Below, piece by piece: positions 1 to 10,438 of a stretch of DNA of 64,000 bases. Origin of the DNA: Gnetum montanum (lineage: Eukaryota > Streptophyta > Gnetopsida > Gnetales > Gnetaceae); assembly GCA_015680685.1 (NCBI GenBank), contig MNCI01004126.1:99540-163539 (forward strand). Direction: 5' to 3'. Under the pieces are notes generated by a model, which did not search any database, was not told the origin of the DNA, and saw nothing but the letters and a program-made list of their open reading frames with translations. Every line of letters begins with the position of its first letter. Position 1 is the stretch's first letter. The position numbers and the translations under genes are program-made.

Positions 1-138
1 CGGACCGCGATATCGCGTATGCGATATCGCAGGGGACGACTCGATATCGCGTACGTGATATTGTGGCCCATGCAATATCGCGTCTCATCATCAACAATGA
101 CACCAATGATGAGTGATGGNAAATATCGCGTCTCATCA
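1..138 (-). mobile_element. LTR 5' end (U3) fragment, minus strand
   Basis: Read on the minus strand, this begins TGATGAGACGCGATATTG and carries the CpG-rich GCGATATCGC palindromes seen in the U3 of the LTRs at 20392, 42399 and 63837. It is the start of an LTR that continues to the left, outside the window. The sequence from 74 onward is duplicated around an N, so the apparent length is inflated. Confidence 0.75.
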
Positions 139-167
139 TCAACAATGACACCAATGATGAGTGATGG
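74..167. repeat. 46-bp exact direct repeat flanking an N (likely assembly artefact)
   Basis: Positions 74-119 and 122-167 are identical, with the single ambiguous base at 120 between them. Two overlapping contig ends left unmerged would give exactly this pattern. The real locus probably has one copy. Confidence 0.8.
139..154 (-). other. Primer-binding-site remnant between two LTRs, minus strand
   Basis: On the minus strand this reads TTGGTGTCATTGTTGA, directly after the LTR end ...CATCA. It matches the start of the tRNA-Asp type primer-binding site used by Athila elements (TGGCGCCGTTGCCGGGGA) with transition differences. The next LTR start follows at once, so no internal region remains. Confidence 0.55.
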
Positions 168-1126
168 ATACCCCTATGTCCAACCATAAAAATCACAAGC
201 GTTCATGCACGATCTAGTCAAATTCCATGGATGGAGCTAGTTGTGCCATCTAGATTGTTAAGCATTCATCACAAGACGTTATCTTCCCACTTAGACTAGT
301 GGTAGGTTTGTCATGTATGGTTTAGTTCAAAGTGAGGCATATGATAAGTGATGTTTTTTGGCCTTTAATACTCCTAGCAATAAACATGATTGAGAATGAA
401 ATTTAGTCTTAAGTATAAGTAATGATAATAATGTAAATCTACTCTATCCTAGAGTGATGAGCACTTGGTCTTGGCTTACCGTACATGTCTTGGGCTCATG
501 TAACCATTATTGGGTTACCAAGCATTATGCTACTAGGCAAACCAAGTTATAACACCACTGGGATTAGCAAACGATTACTCTTAAACAATCAAAACAAGTC
601 ATACTTATTTTGCTTTACTAATGAAGAAGAAAGTAAAGTACTTGGAAATGTAAATGATTATTTAGAAAGTAGTAAAAACTATGCTAAGTAAAAAAGTAGA
701 ACTAAGTGAATGCTGCAATGATGAAAAGCAATCTTGATCTTTCTTCCTGATCATGAACTATGCCCAAGTACACTTCACTCAAATAAAGATTTCATATAAT
801 TTCTCAACACCACACTTTGGGCATTTACTTTACTCTATCACTAAAACTATAAAACGAAATTGCAAGAATCTACCTAAAGGTGGAATGAAAGTTCTTGGAT
901 CATGCACCTAAGTCTTGTATTTATAAGCAGGCACACATACCACAATATTAGATATATGGTAACATAGCATGCGCTTCAATATCAGATATGCAATATTGTA
1001 GCTCCAATATCAAAGCTGAAAAAATTGGATTTTTATTCAAACAAATGCAGCAACTTGCATTGAGGCATTTGCGTTGAGGCATGTGCCTTGACATGACTAC
1101 ATCGATGCAACCAACCATACTTCAGC
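155..1126 (-). mobile_element. Athila-type LTR, minus strand, inserted in the 5' LTR of element A
   Basis: On the minus strand it starts TGCTGAAG and ends ...CACTCATCA, a TG...CA LTR of 972 bp. It carries the family's TTATAAATACAAG promoter box (plus strand near 912-928) and the TTGGTAACCCAGTAG-type repeats (plus strand near 500-590). To its right, plus-strand LTR sequence of element A resumes, so it interrupts that LTR. The left part of A's LTR would lie outside the window. Confidence 0.65.
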
Positions 1127-1438
1127 ACTAATGTTAGGATTTGTCAATTATTAGTTAGTTAGAGTAAATTAGTAATTAAATCTATAATTCTTTATTCTTT
1201 ATTTTTAGGCAACTTAAAACATAAAACATAAAAATGATAAAAACCATATGCTTCAGTTTCTCTTAACCAACCTTTGAATTTCACAAGTGTAATTGGGAAG
1301 ACAACGATTACAAATTTAGTTTCACCTCTTAGAGATCAATGTCCTTAAAAGGCTATAAGTCCATGGAATTTGACTGGATCATGTGTGAACACTTAGTGAT
1401 TCATATGGCTAGGCATAGGATCTACTCATTGTTCATTA
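1127..1438 (+). mobile_element. 3' part of the 5' LTR of element A
   Basis: This matches the last third of the LTRs at 42399 and 45538, including the stretch that ends in a TCATCA-like terminus (here TTCATTA) and is followed directly by a primer-binding site. The U3 and promoter are missing because the minus-strand LTR sequence at 1-1126 replaces them in this window. Confidence 0.65.
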
Positions 1439-1457
1439 TTGGCATTGTTACCAGGGA
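1439..1457 (+). other. tRNA-Asp type primer-binding site of element A
   Basis: TTGGCATTGTTACCAGGGA lies directly after the LTR end. Against the Athila primer site TGGCGCCGTTGCCGGGGA it has five differences, all C-to-T or G-to-A. This is the start of minus-strand DNA synthesis and helps assign the element to the Athila lineage. Confidence 0.75.
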
Positions 1458-1608
1458 TTTGTAGTTTGATACGTGCAATATTTAGGACTTAAAGAAAATT
1501 ATTTAAGATCATTAGAATAAACCCTAAAGTCATAATCATTCGAATAATAGTAATAATAATCATCATCATCATCATAAAAAGCACACTAAAATTTTCTTTT
1601 AATTCAAA

Positions 1609-3470
1609 ATGTCTTCTTCTCACATGCATGATGAATCAAAATCACTAGTTCCCTAAGGATTTAAAGTGTTGTACAATCATTCAAATGTGTTTGTACCTAA
1701 TTTCACCTTCATTTTACATCAACATGAACAACTGTGGTGGAGAGACATAGAGGACAACATTGTACTGCCACTTGACTCATCTATTCCTAGGATGTTGCTC
1801 CAAAATTTTAAGAGGTTGGGCATCCAGGATCTTCATGAAGAATATGTTGTGTAGGAAAATGACTATCAGGACTACCATCCCACTGAAACACAATGCAAAA
1901 GAGATTAGCACCAAGAGAAGCACCATGAAGCTACGAAGGGGAAACAATTCACTAAACCCTTGTTCCTGCTGAACCAAAAAGATAATGAGGATCCTCCCTA
2001 TGGGGCTTCTCAATATGAAGATTCTCCACCCCTTGACTCCAATTAAGGGGGCTTAAATTGAAATTTAAAGTCCACTATTAATAATCTTGGTTTAGGCAAA
2101 AGTGGTTTAAAGAGTGGGAGTCAAGGTAGGGGCTCAGGCAAGCATTGTTATGATGATCAAGCTGATGATCGTGACTCTGACAAGCAAAGATGAGGTGGCA
2201 AACATTGTGGTGGTGGCAGTTCTCCTTCCTCTTCATCCTCTTCATCTACATCTTCTTCTTCCTCCTCTAAATCTAATTGAAACTACGAAGGATAAAAATG
2301 TGATGAAGGTGAATGATGGGACAATGATCAAAGGCCCTACCACGAACAAAGGGATAGCAGAGGACATCATAGGTGTCATCAAAATCATGATGATGATGAA
2401 CCTTTGTTGGCAACTTGAAGCATGCTAAACATCACAAAGGTAGTCAAAATTCCAACCAAGCATGTGAAAGATAGTAGAATTAAGAGGTTGGATATGAACA
2501 ATATCCTTAGATTTGAGGGGGGAATATAACTTAGATGCACAGATCCATCTTCAAACCTTTCACGATGCATGTGCCTTGTAGAACATAGGTGGACAAAATG
2601 TGGGAATCTTTGGATGAAAAATTCCAAACGGCATTGAATATTGGAAAAGAATCCAAAGAGCAAAGTAGTTATCATGATCACAAGAGAAGGAAGGAAGTTG
2701 AACGTGCCTACTAAAGGGGTAAGGGAAAGGTTGTAGTAGTAGAAGAGGTTGTGGAGTCGTAATCAGATGATGATGGTGGATGTGACATCTACCAATATGA
2801 ACATCCTAAGGGATTTTACCTTGTTGTGTTACACCTACAAGAATCTGGGGTGTATGCTCTGAATCCTAAGTTGGCAAAAAGGAGAGCACCCAAAAGATTG
2901 CCTTATCCTCAAGGAAATCCCAAGAAGTTTCACCAACAAAAATCTTACTATCCAAGTGGAGCTCCACCACAACCATATGAGTAATACCAACAATGGCAGC
3001 ATCCATAGTTATGGGGGATGTCGCCACCAAGGCAATAGTATCCTTATAGGCATCTAGATCCATATGGATACTATGTTCAACAATCCATGTCTTTGCATGA
3101 ATCTTCTAATCATGTTTCTTTTCAACATCACCACTACAAAAGTCATTCTCCATCTCCTAGAGGAGAATCCCCATATCCTTATCACCCTCCTCATTGTTCT
3201 ACACATGTCTCTCTTCAACCCAATTATAGCTTTTTCCATCCATGCAGGGTGAGATTCTCACGTCATAACAATGTAACGCTACTAGGATCATTAACTTACA
3301 ACTGGTTCCTCTACCAAGTGGTTCAAAATCTAGACCCAAGAAAAGACCGTTCTTCTAAAAAAATAGCCTATAAAGCCCTCTCTAACTCATGCGATTTGAC
3401 ACCCTATATGTTCCTTCATCATTTGCATATATTTCTTTCAAGAACCCTTCAAATGAAATGCCTCCTAAGA
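1609..3470 (+). pseudogene. gag: gag of element A (degenerate)
   Basis: This is the remains of the capsid/nucleocapsid polyprotein. The ATG at 1609 begins MSSS, as in element C (21056). The stretch at 1666-1854 (FTFILHQHEQLWWRD, then DNIVLPLDSSIP) aligns with 12420-12560 in B and 21190-21290 in C. A Ser/His-rich linker follows near 2100-2280, then the RLDMNN...FEGG motif near 2480. After CALQNI-like codons near 2570 the frame jumps to DKMWESLDEKF-like sequence, so about 570 bp present in B (about 13415-13990) is missing. Stops are scattered through all frames. Confidence 0.75.
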
Positions 3471-4450
3471 TCTACATAGTCATGTTAACCTATGTTGTAT
3501 TTATTTGGATCAAGGTTGGCAACCTTGCCAAGAAAAGAGCTAATCCTCAAAGTCCTCACATCTACTTGTAAATTACTAGAAATGAGCCATGCAAGGCTCT
3601 TCTTGATTCAAGTTCTAATGTCAGTTTGATTTTTCACAAATTGTGCATAGCTTGGAACCTGCCTCCTCTTAAGAAGAGCAACATTGTTTTAGAATTGATA
3701 GATCAATTTATCATTGTTCCCTTGAGACTAGTGGAGGACATTGTGACCACTGTTTGTGGGTGGTCCTATCCTACTGATTTCCTAATGATCAAGGTTGATA
3801 ACTACAAGGAGGCCTTCCCAATCATTATGGGAAGGGCTTGGTTGAGCACTATTATGTGTGAATGGGCATTCGAGATCTTTCCTTGAAAATTTTCAATGAA
3901 AATGTATTTGAAAATATCGAGAAGAAAAGAGTTGCATGCATTTTGTACAATGATACAAGGTGTAATTGTCTGTAGAAGTTATGGTCTATCAAAATCACAT
4001 CAATCAAAGCATGTAGATAGTGTGCAAATGAATCTAAAATCCAAAAGTGCCTATACGCAATAGCCAAAAAGTAGGAGGACACCCAATGGCTAATAGCTAA
4101 TCCTGACAGCAGCACACTTTACATGAAATCAACTAAGAGCCTAACTTGTGCCTATGTTGAAGGCATGGATGAACTGGAGCAAGTTCATCACTAAATCTCT
4201 AATGTGAACCGAATGACACTTATTGGGAAGAGTTGGAAATCCTTGAAAATTTTAAATAGAAGCCCCTAGAGTTAAAAACTCTACCTACCGGCATGAAATA
4301 TGCATTTCTAAAAGATGGTAAGCTAGTGATAATCAATGCCAACCTTGCTCCTGAGTAGAAAAAGTTACTACTAAATGTGGTTAACAAATTGCAAATACCC
4401 TTTTCTTGGTCATATCCTGAACTCACTAGGATTGATCTTAGGATATGTTA
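3471..4450 (+). pseudogene. Aspartic protease domain and linker of element A
   Basis: The retroviral-type protease would cut the polyprotein. The frame shows CKALLDSSSNVSLI near 3590-3635, matching the active-site LLDSG region of C at 39690-39720 but with Ser in place of Gly. GWSYPTDFL and the conserved PIIMGRAWLS (about 3820-3850) follow. The longest open piece is 3626-3886. The linker leading to RT continues with stops to about 4450. The missing active-site Gly and the stops show it is dead. Confidence 0.7.
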
Positions 4451-4469
4451 GCATCGCACCTATATTGAT

Positions 4470-5720
4470 CCTTCCATCAAGCCAAAGAGGTAGCCGCAAT
4501 GGCAGCTAAATCCTAAATTAAAGTAAATCATCAAAGAGGAAATTAAAAAAATCCTCAAGGTGAGGTTCATCTATCTAATTGTGAATAACAAGTGGTTTAG
4601 CCCACTTGTGATTATGCTAAAGAAAGGTGGGAAGTGGTAGGTCTATATTGATTTCAAGCTATTAAACATGGCAACCTACAAAGATCATGTGGACTAGGTG
4701 TTGGACACTATCTCTAGGCACTACTATTACAAATTTCTAGATGGTTGTAGTGGCTATAACCATATTCAAATCATGCTAGAGGATTAAGCCAAAATAACAT
4801 TCATGAGTCATTGGGGAACCTTGGATATAAAAAGATACCATTTGGTTTATGCAATGCCCTTGCAACTTTTTAATGCCTTGTCTTAAGAATTTTATAATAG
4901 CAGGTTGGTGGTAGGGTGGAAGTCTTCATGGATGACTTTTCCACCTATTGCACTACATTTGAGCAAGCCCTAGACTGCCTCGAACAAGTGCTTAAAAGAT
5001 ATGTGGGGACCAATCTTCGGCTCAATTGGAAATAGAGCCATCTCATGGTCCAGGAAGGCATTATGCTAGGGCATAGAATCTCACAAGTAGGGATTGAGGT
5101 GGATCCTAAAAAGATTAGGATCATCCAAGGAATAATCCATCAGCTGGAAATTGTTAAAGATGTCTGATCATTCCTTGGACATACTTGCTACTATCAACGA
5201 TTCATAGAAAATTTCTCTAAGATCTTTATATCTTTGGTTGAGCTAACAAAGAAAGATGCTCTATTCATATGGACTAAGAAATGCGAAAAGGCATTCTAGT
5301 AATTCAAGGAGAAGCTTGTAGAAACTCCAATTCTATGAGCACATGATTAGTCTTGACCATTTCACATCATGATAGATGCATCAAACTATGCCTTAGGAGG
5401 TATGCTTATGCAGTTGGATGATTGGAAATGTCTTTATTACATTCACTACACAAGTTGAAGTATTGTGGGTGCACAACTAACCTACAGCACAGCAAAGAAA
5501 GAATTGATGATGGTGGTGTATGCCTTGGAGAAATTTCGGTATTATGTGCTTGGATACAAGGTATTTGTGCACACTAATCACAGTGCCATTCACTTCCTCA
5601 TGAATAAGCCAATGATGCATTCCCATGTCATATGATGGCTAATGATCTTATAGGAGTTTGATCTTACAATGGTAGATCAAAAGGAAACTCAAAACATGGT
5701 CACTAATCACTTGTCTTAGT
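4470..5720 (+). pseudogene. Reverse transcriptase and RNase H of element A
   Basis: RT motifs are visible in broken frames: YIDFKLLN (about 4640), FLDGCSGYNHIQI (about 4735-4770) and the catalytic FMDDF at 4925-4939. FMDD in place of YVDD is usual in Athila RTs. RNase H follows: MIDASNYALGG (about 5370-5400), AKKELMMVVYALEKF (about 5490-5535) and FVHTNHSAIHFLMN, where the usual Asp is Asn. Many in-frame TAG codons and several shifts make it non-functional. Confidence 0.8.
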
Positions 5721-5989
5721 TATGATGGGATAACAAACAAGAGGAGAGCCCACTCTTTGATCAATTTCTTGATGAACTCCTCCTTGTTGGTGCAATAAAT
5801 GAACAAGTGCCCATTGAACCAAAATGATATGATGACATCCTCACTTATCTTCTTACTCAAGATATGCCACAAGACTTGGACCACTAGAAGAAATAACAAT
5901 TTCTTCATTAGGCCAAATGCTTCATGGAAATTAATGGACACCTTTATAAGATGTGTGTTGATGGACTAGTTCATTAGTGTGTCCCTAAT

Positions 5990-6890
5990 GTAGATTAACT
6001 ACACGTTCTCTAAGATGATCATGAGAGAAATTGTGGGGGTTACTATGTAGGAAGATACATGATCATTAAGATCCTAACAGTAGGGTATTATTGGCCAAAA
6101 GTCTTCAGGGATGCTCATCAATTCGTCCACTCTTGTAAATGCTGTCAACGAGATGGTAAGATGATCGCTCGAATGGAGTACCATGTGCACTAATTTCTAA
6201 CAGTGGTACTCATTTTATAGGTGCTACTTTTCACTAGCTCATGCAATGCATAGGGGTTGAACATAAATTAATAACACCCTACCACCTCGAAGCTAATGGT
6301 CAAGTTGAGGTTCCCAACAGGAAGATCACAAAGATCTTAACAAGACAATTAGTAAATATAGGAGAGATTGAAGCACAAACTTAATGATGCCCTCTAGGCA
6401 TACCACTCAACATGGAAACTTGCTATAGGCTACTCTCCCTATGAGCTAGTGTATAGAAAGTTACCAACTCCTTCTATCCAATTCAAGCTTCATACACTTT
6501 CAACAACCTGTGACCTTGACCTTAACCTTAGCCTAGCATAGAAAAAAAGATTGATAAACCTTAATGTGCTAGATGAGAATAGATTGGTAGCCCTATCATT
6601 GAATGAAGTGCACAAGGCATTCAGCAAACAATGCCATGACCTTAGAATAAGGAAAGTTAAATTGCAACCTTGGGACAAGGTCCTTTACTAAAATTGAACA
6701 CATGTTCCACAATGAACCAAGTTCTACACATTGTGAAAAGGACATATATCATTTATGAAACATTTTCTTTTGGGGCCATGTTGATCTACAAACTTGAGAG
6801 CCTAAACAAAAAGCAACTGGTCAACACACAACAGCTTAAACCTTCCATGAGCCCAAGCATGCCAATGCAAGAAGCACCTCCATAGATGAA
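5990..6890 (+). pseudogene. Integrase of element A, core deleted
   Basis: The N-terminal zinc-binding HHCC region is recognisable (GYYWPKVFRDAHQF, then CKCCQRDG, about 6085-6155). Directly after it the sequence jumps to the part encoding ALISNSGTHF. About 230 bp seen in B at 17255-17485, containing the first catalytic Asp, is absent. The C-terminal part (YSPYELVYRKLPTP, about 6435-6470, to about 6690) is readable, and a conserved pol tail runs to about 6890. It cannot encode an active integrase. Confidence 0.75.
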
Positions 6891-8984
6891 CAACCTCACT
6901 CAATTTTTTAGATCTTCTCCTTTCAACTCAATTGTGGGGGAGATGACCATCCATGCTAATCATACTAATGTCTCCTTAGTTTTTCTACATTTTTTGTTTT
7001 ACACTTTTTGTTTTATGTTGTCTTTGTTTTTATCCATTTTTGTTTTACACTTTGTTATTTTTTCTATTTTTGTTTTACAACATTGTTAGTATGTTATAAA
7101 TTTCTTGAATATTTTATAATTTCTTTTATATTTTACTTTATTTTGGTGTGAATTTTTTCTTATTTTTTAATAAAGTGCTCTTTTGCCAACAGGACACAAT
7201 GATGCTATAGTTGTTTGCTAATGGTAATTTGTACTTAATGTTTTTAATTGCTAATGTTTAGTTTCTATTTTTAAATTTTGATAATTGATGACTAAGACAA
7301 AGTTTCTTTTGATGGAACAGGGAGTGAGTCCATGTCATCCATCCATCCACCAACTCTATGGTCTTCCTTGTTTTGGGAATATGAGGTCCCTTTTTCATTA
7401 ATGAAACTTTAATGAATTTGTGACCTTAGTAGTTTCCAAACTTGAGAAAGATTCAAAAAGCTTGAAAAGGACATGACTTCAAGGAGATTCAATGCTCTCT
7501 ATGCCTTTCTATTCACTAAGTGCATGTGTTTTTCATGGATTTTTTACTGTTCCATGTCAACCAATAACAGGAAGTTAATAAGTCTCTGCATGGTATGGTT
7601 GCCATCTAAAAATCCAGAAAAACATAGAATTCAAATAAAAAACAAAATGATGGAAATTCAAAGTGCACCCATTAGATAAAATAATGGGCTAAAAGCATTG
7701 GTTAGGGGACTAGAAAGACATATTACCCATGCTTGAAGGTCCCATTTAACTAAGGCCATCTCTCACTTCCTACTTATCTTTAAATAAGGAATGGTGTGTA
7801 ATTTGTGGGAGCATTCTTATGTCTTGAGGGAATGGAATGGTCTTAGAGGGGTGATGTGATGTTGTTGAAAGTGGTTGGTTTTGATCTATACTAAGAATGG
7901 ACTTTATTAAATCATTTAAATATGAAATCCACAAGGGACTTCATATGACCACGATTAGGAATTCCATTCCAATCTCTTCCCCATCCATCAATGCCTTTAA
8001 TTCTTCACCTCACTGTTAGTTTCCATGTCTTTTTCAATGTCTTAGTTTGATGTGTGGAAATTCTTAGGTAGATTCTTTCAGATAAGATCCTTAACTTTTT
8101 GTAACCATTAAGCAACTATGGGATCCATGGACTTCTTAGTTAAGGTTATGCAAGGGCAAAAAGGGCATGTGCCTACTATGGGAACGACCCACTTGCATAT
8201 CCCCTAGTTAGGACAGTTAATCTCCTTATCCTTAGACATTTTTGTAATCAAATCTTTCATGCATTCCATCGATGCATCCAAATTTGTGCTTCTTTAAGGC
8301 ATTTCTCCATCATTATTCCAATTGAAAACCTCCATTTTTGTGAACTATTAAGCCCTCTTTATGCATTTCATTGTGTTCTTGGCTTCGTGGGCTTCCAAAA
8401 CTCTAATTTGACATAAAAATTCCTTGTATTTCTTGAGTTTTTGAAAAGTCAATAGTGGTCAAAAGATGCATCGACATGGCCTTGTAAATGCAATGACTTG
8501 CGCTGATGTGGCCAAGTTAACACATCCCCGTTGATGCATGGTAAAAATACTATAAATATAACACAACACTTAGTAATTTTTTGCCATTTTGTTTTAAACA
8601 AGAGGGAAGTTTTTGTGATTTTTCATAGCCCAAAACCTTCTAGAGCCCATATCTTTTGCATCACTTGTTCGATTTTAGTTATTTTTTTCCTCTAACTATC
8701 GAAGATACCCTCTACATCGTGGGGACCACAAACCTACGGTTTTTGATAGAAAATTTTTCAAAATTGTTTTAACTTCACCATGGGTTTAATGAATAAAATA
8801 ATATTAAATCATCAACCTATGGAAGTTAAATCCTTCCAACAAACTCTATTAACCTAAAATTAAATAAAATAACATTAAAATAATATTAAAATATTAATCT
8901 CCATGACCACACCTTAGCCAAGTGTAACTATCCCAAAGAAGATAAGGTACTTAATCTTATGAGTTACATATTATATGCTAATTC
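6891..8984 (+). other. Noncoding internal region between pol and ORF3, element A
   Basis: This 2.1-kb AT-rich stretch has no credible gene. It opens with a purine-rich GTGGGGGAGATGACC box right after the pol stop. The same box occurs at 18249 (B), near 40487 (C) and near 62960 on the minus strand (F). The whole stretch is collinear with 18230-20149 in B, 40515-41990 in C and the minus strand of 60970-62980 in F, so it is a conserved spacer of the family. Confidence 0.6.
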
Positions 8985-9795
8985 TTGATCATGTTGTGGT
9001 CACAAATGGCACCAAGACCAAAGCATGGACTAGAGGAAGGATCATCCTAACCTAGGGATAAGCAACCTAGAATTGAAATGGGCCAACATGAATAATTCTA
9101 GGAGCAGAAAGCTAAAACTCACGTCACAGGACCTCTTCGTGAGGATCTCGAAGTAGAGTCTATTCGTCAAATTTCAGAAGAAGCAAAAATAGAGTAGTCT
9201 CATCAAGATGAGACACTAGGTCTTGTGCCAAGACTTGAAGTTACCTTGACCCATGCCTGCCTTAATCAAATCAAGATTATAGACGTTTAACATTCAATTT
9301 TTCAAGAATTAAACTTTGGGATGTTCGTAGAGTTTGCTCCAATGGAATTCAAAGCTCAACTATATACCTCTTCCATGTGGCCAATCATCAGTTCTAGTGG
9401 GAAGTGGCACATAGGAGAGACCTACCTCTCCTAGAACAACTGGTAGCCAAGTGCCATAGTTAGAATCAAGGACATTCATGTGTCCTACTTAATGGAAATA
9501 ATTTTGATAGGCTCTTGGCTTGCCTAATACTAGAAATAGCTTGGCAAAGATCTCAACTCAGGAAAACCCTAAGGTAAAGGTGCAGATCCAACCGTGCTAT
9601 GGAGTGGACTGTAAGGAGTATGGTGCACTCACTATTGTGGAATGCATGTATTTCAAGATAGCAGCCCATCACCTCAATCCAACTATGAGGCTCAATAAGG
9701 TGACTACTTTTTCCAACCATGCGTGTGCAACTCTAAGTGAAAAATTCCCTATCAACCTTCCATAGCTAATCTATCTAGAGATAAAGAAGTGGTAA
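8985..9795 (+). pseudogene. ORF3 (env-position ORF) of element A, N-terminal half only
   Basis: Athila elements carry an extra ORF between pol and the 3' LTR, often called env-like. Here a broken frame aligns with B (43209-43830) and F (minus strand near 60250-60970): ILQELNFG-like, SSMWPI, then CYGVDCKEYGALTIVE and the run to LSEKFPINL. The open piece 9520-9765 covers the best part. The coiled-coil half present in B is missing. I see no signal peptide or membrane segment that would prove an envelope role. Confidence 0.55.
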
Positions 9796-9941
9796 TCAAC
9801 CATTGACACCCTCAAGCACTTAGTGTTTTTTTATTATGTGTGTGTGTTTTTTAGTAGTTTATTAATAATTTTATACCTTCCTAAAATTTTGTAAGAAGCT
9901 TGTTCCTCCTTTTGTTCACTTGAGGATGAGCTTTCATTCAA

Positions 9942-9952
9942 TCGTGGGGATA
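9942..9952 (+). other. Polypurine tract of element A
   Basis: TCGTGGGGATA directly precedes the LTR start TGATGAGC. The same context, GAGGATGAG then a pyrimidine run then GTGGGG, stands before the LTRs at 42399 and 45538. This is the plus-strand primer. Confidence 0.65.
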
Positions 9953-10438
9953 TGATGAGCTGCACCAAGGGTTACGTTGACAAGGCCTTGTCGACGTGGC
10001 CCCATTGATGTGACCTCGTCAACTTAGCCACATTGGTACATGAGGTGATGTGTTGACATGACCCCATTGATGCAGTGTCTATTTTCGCCTATTAATACGT
10101 GCTCATCAACTACATTTATCATAACAAGTCTCATACTTGTAGTAAAGCTCTAGTAGTTTTTCCACTTGAAAGTTATAATATTTTCTAAGTGGCTATAGTA
10201 GGAGTCAAAGAGTGTATGGATCTTTATTTGAATACTATAGTATCTGAGCATGTGGGGAGCAATAAAGGTAAGCTTTTTGATAAACCTTATAGCACTTTGA
10301 AATAGATTAATTATTTCCTTTATGCATTTAATATTTTATGTGATTTTCTTTTATGTTTTAAGTAATTAAGTAATTAATTAAGCTAGAGTAAGATAAATTA
10401 AATAGCAATTAATTAAGCACATAAGTATGACCACTTCT
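9953..10438 (+). mobile_element. 3' LTR of element A, truncated
   Basis: It starts TGATGAGCTGCACC and carries the GACGTGGCCCCATTGATG type U3 repeats, unlike the GATATC type U3 at 20392. It matches the LTR at 45538 up to ATAAGTATGACCAC, then stops at about 10438 where foreign sequence begins. The lost R/U5 end and primer site would have joined it to element B. Confidence 0.7.

Larger units (their letters stand above)
1127..10438 (+). mobile_element. Element A: decayed Athila-like Ty3/gypsy LTR retrotransposon
   Basis: The order is partial LTR, primer site, gag (1609), protease (about 3480), RT with FMDDF (4925), RNase H (about 5360), integrase (about 6000-6690), a long noncoding stretch, ORF3 (about 8985), a polypurine tract (9942) and a 3' LTR truncated at 10438. 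Every reading frame is broken by stops and shifts. Compared with B, about 0.57 kb of gag, about 0.23 kb of integrase core and the coiled-coil half of ORF3 are gone. It is non-autonomous and old. Confidence 0.85.
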
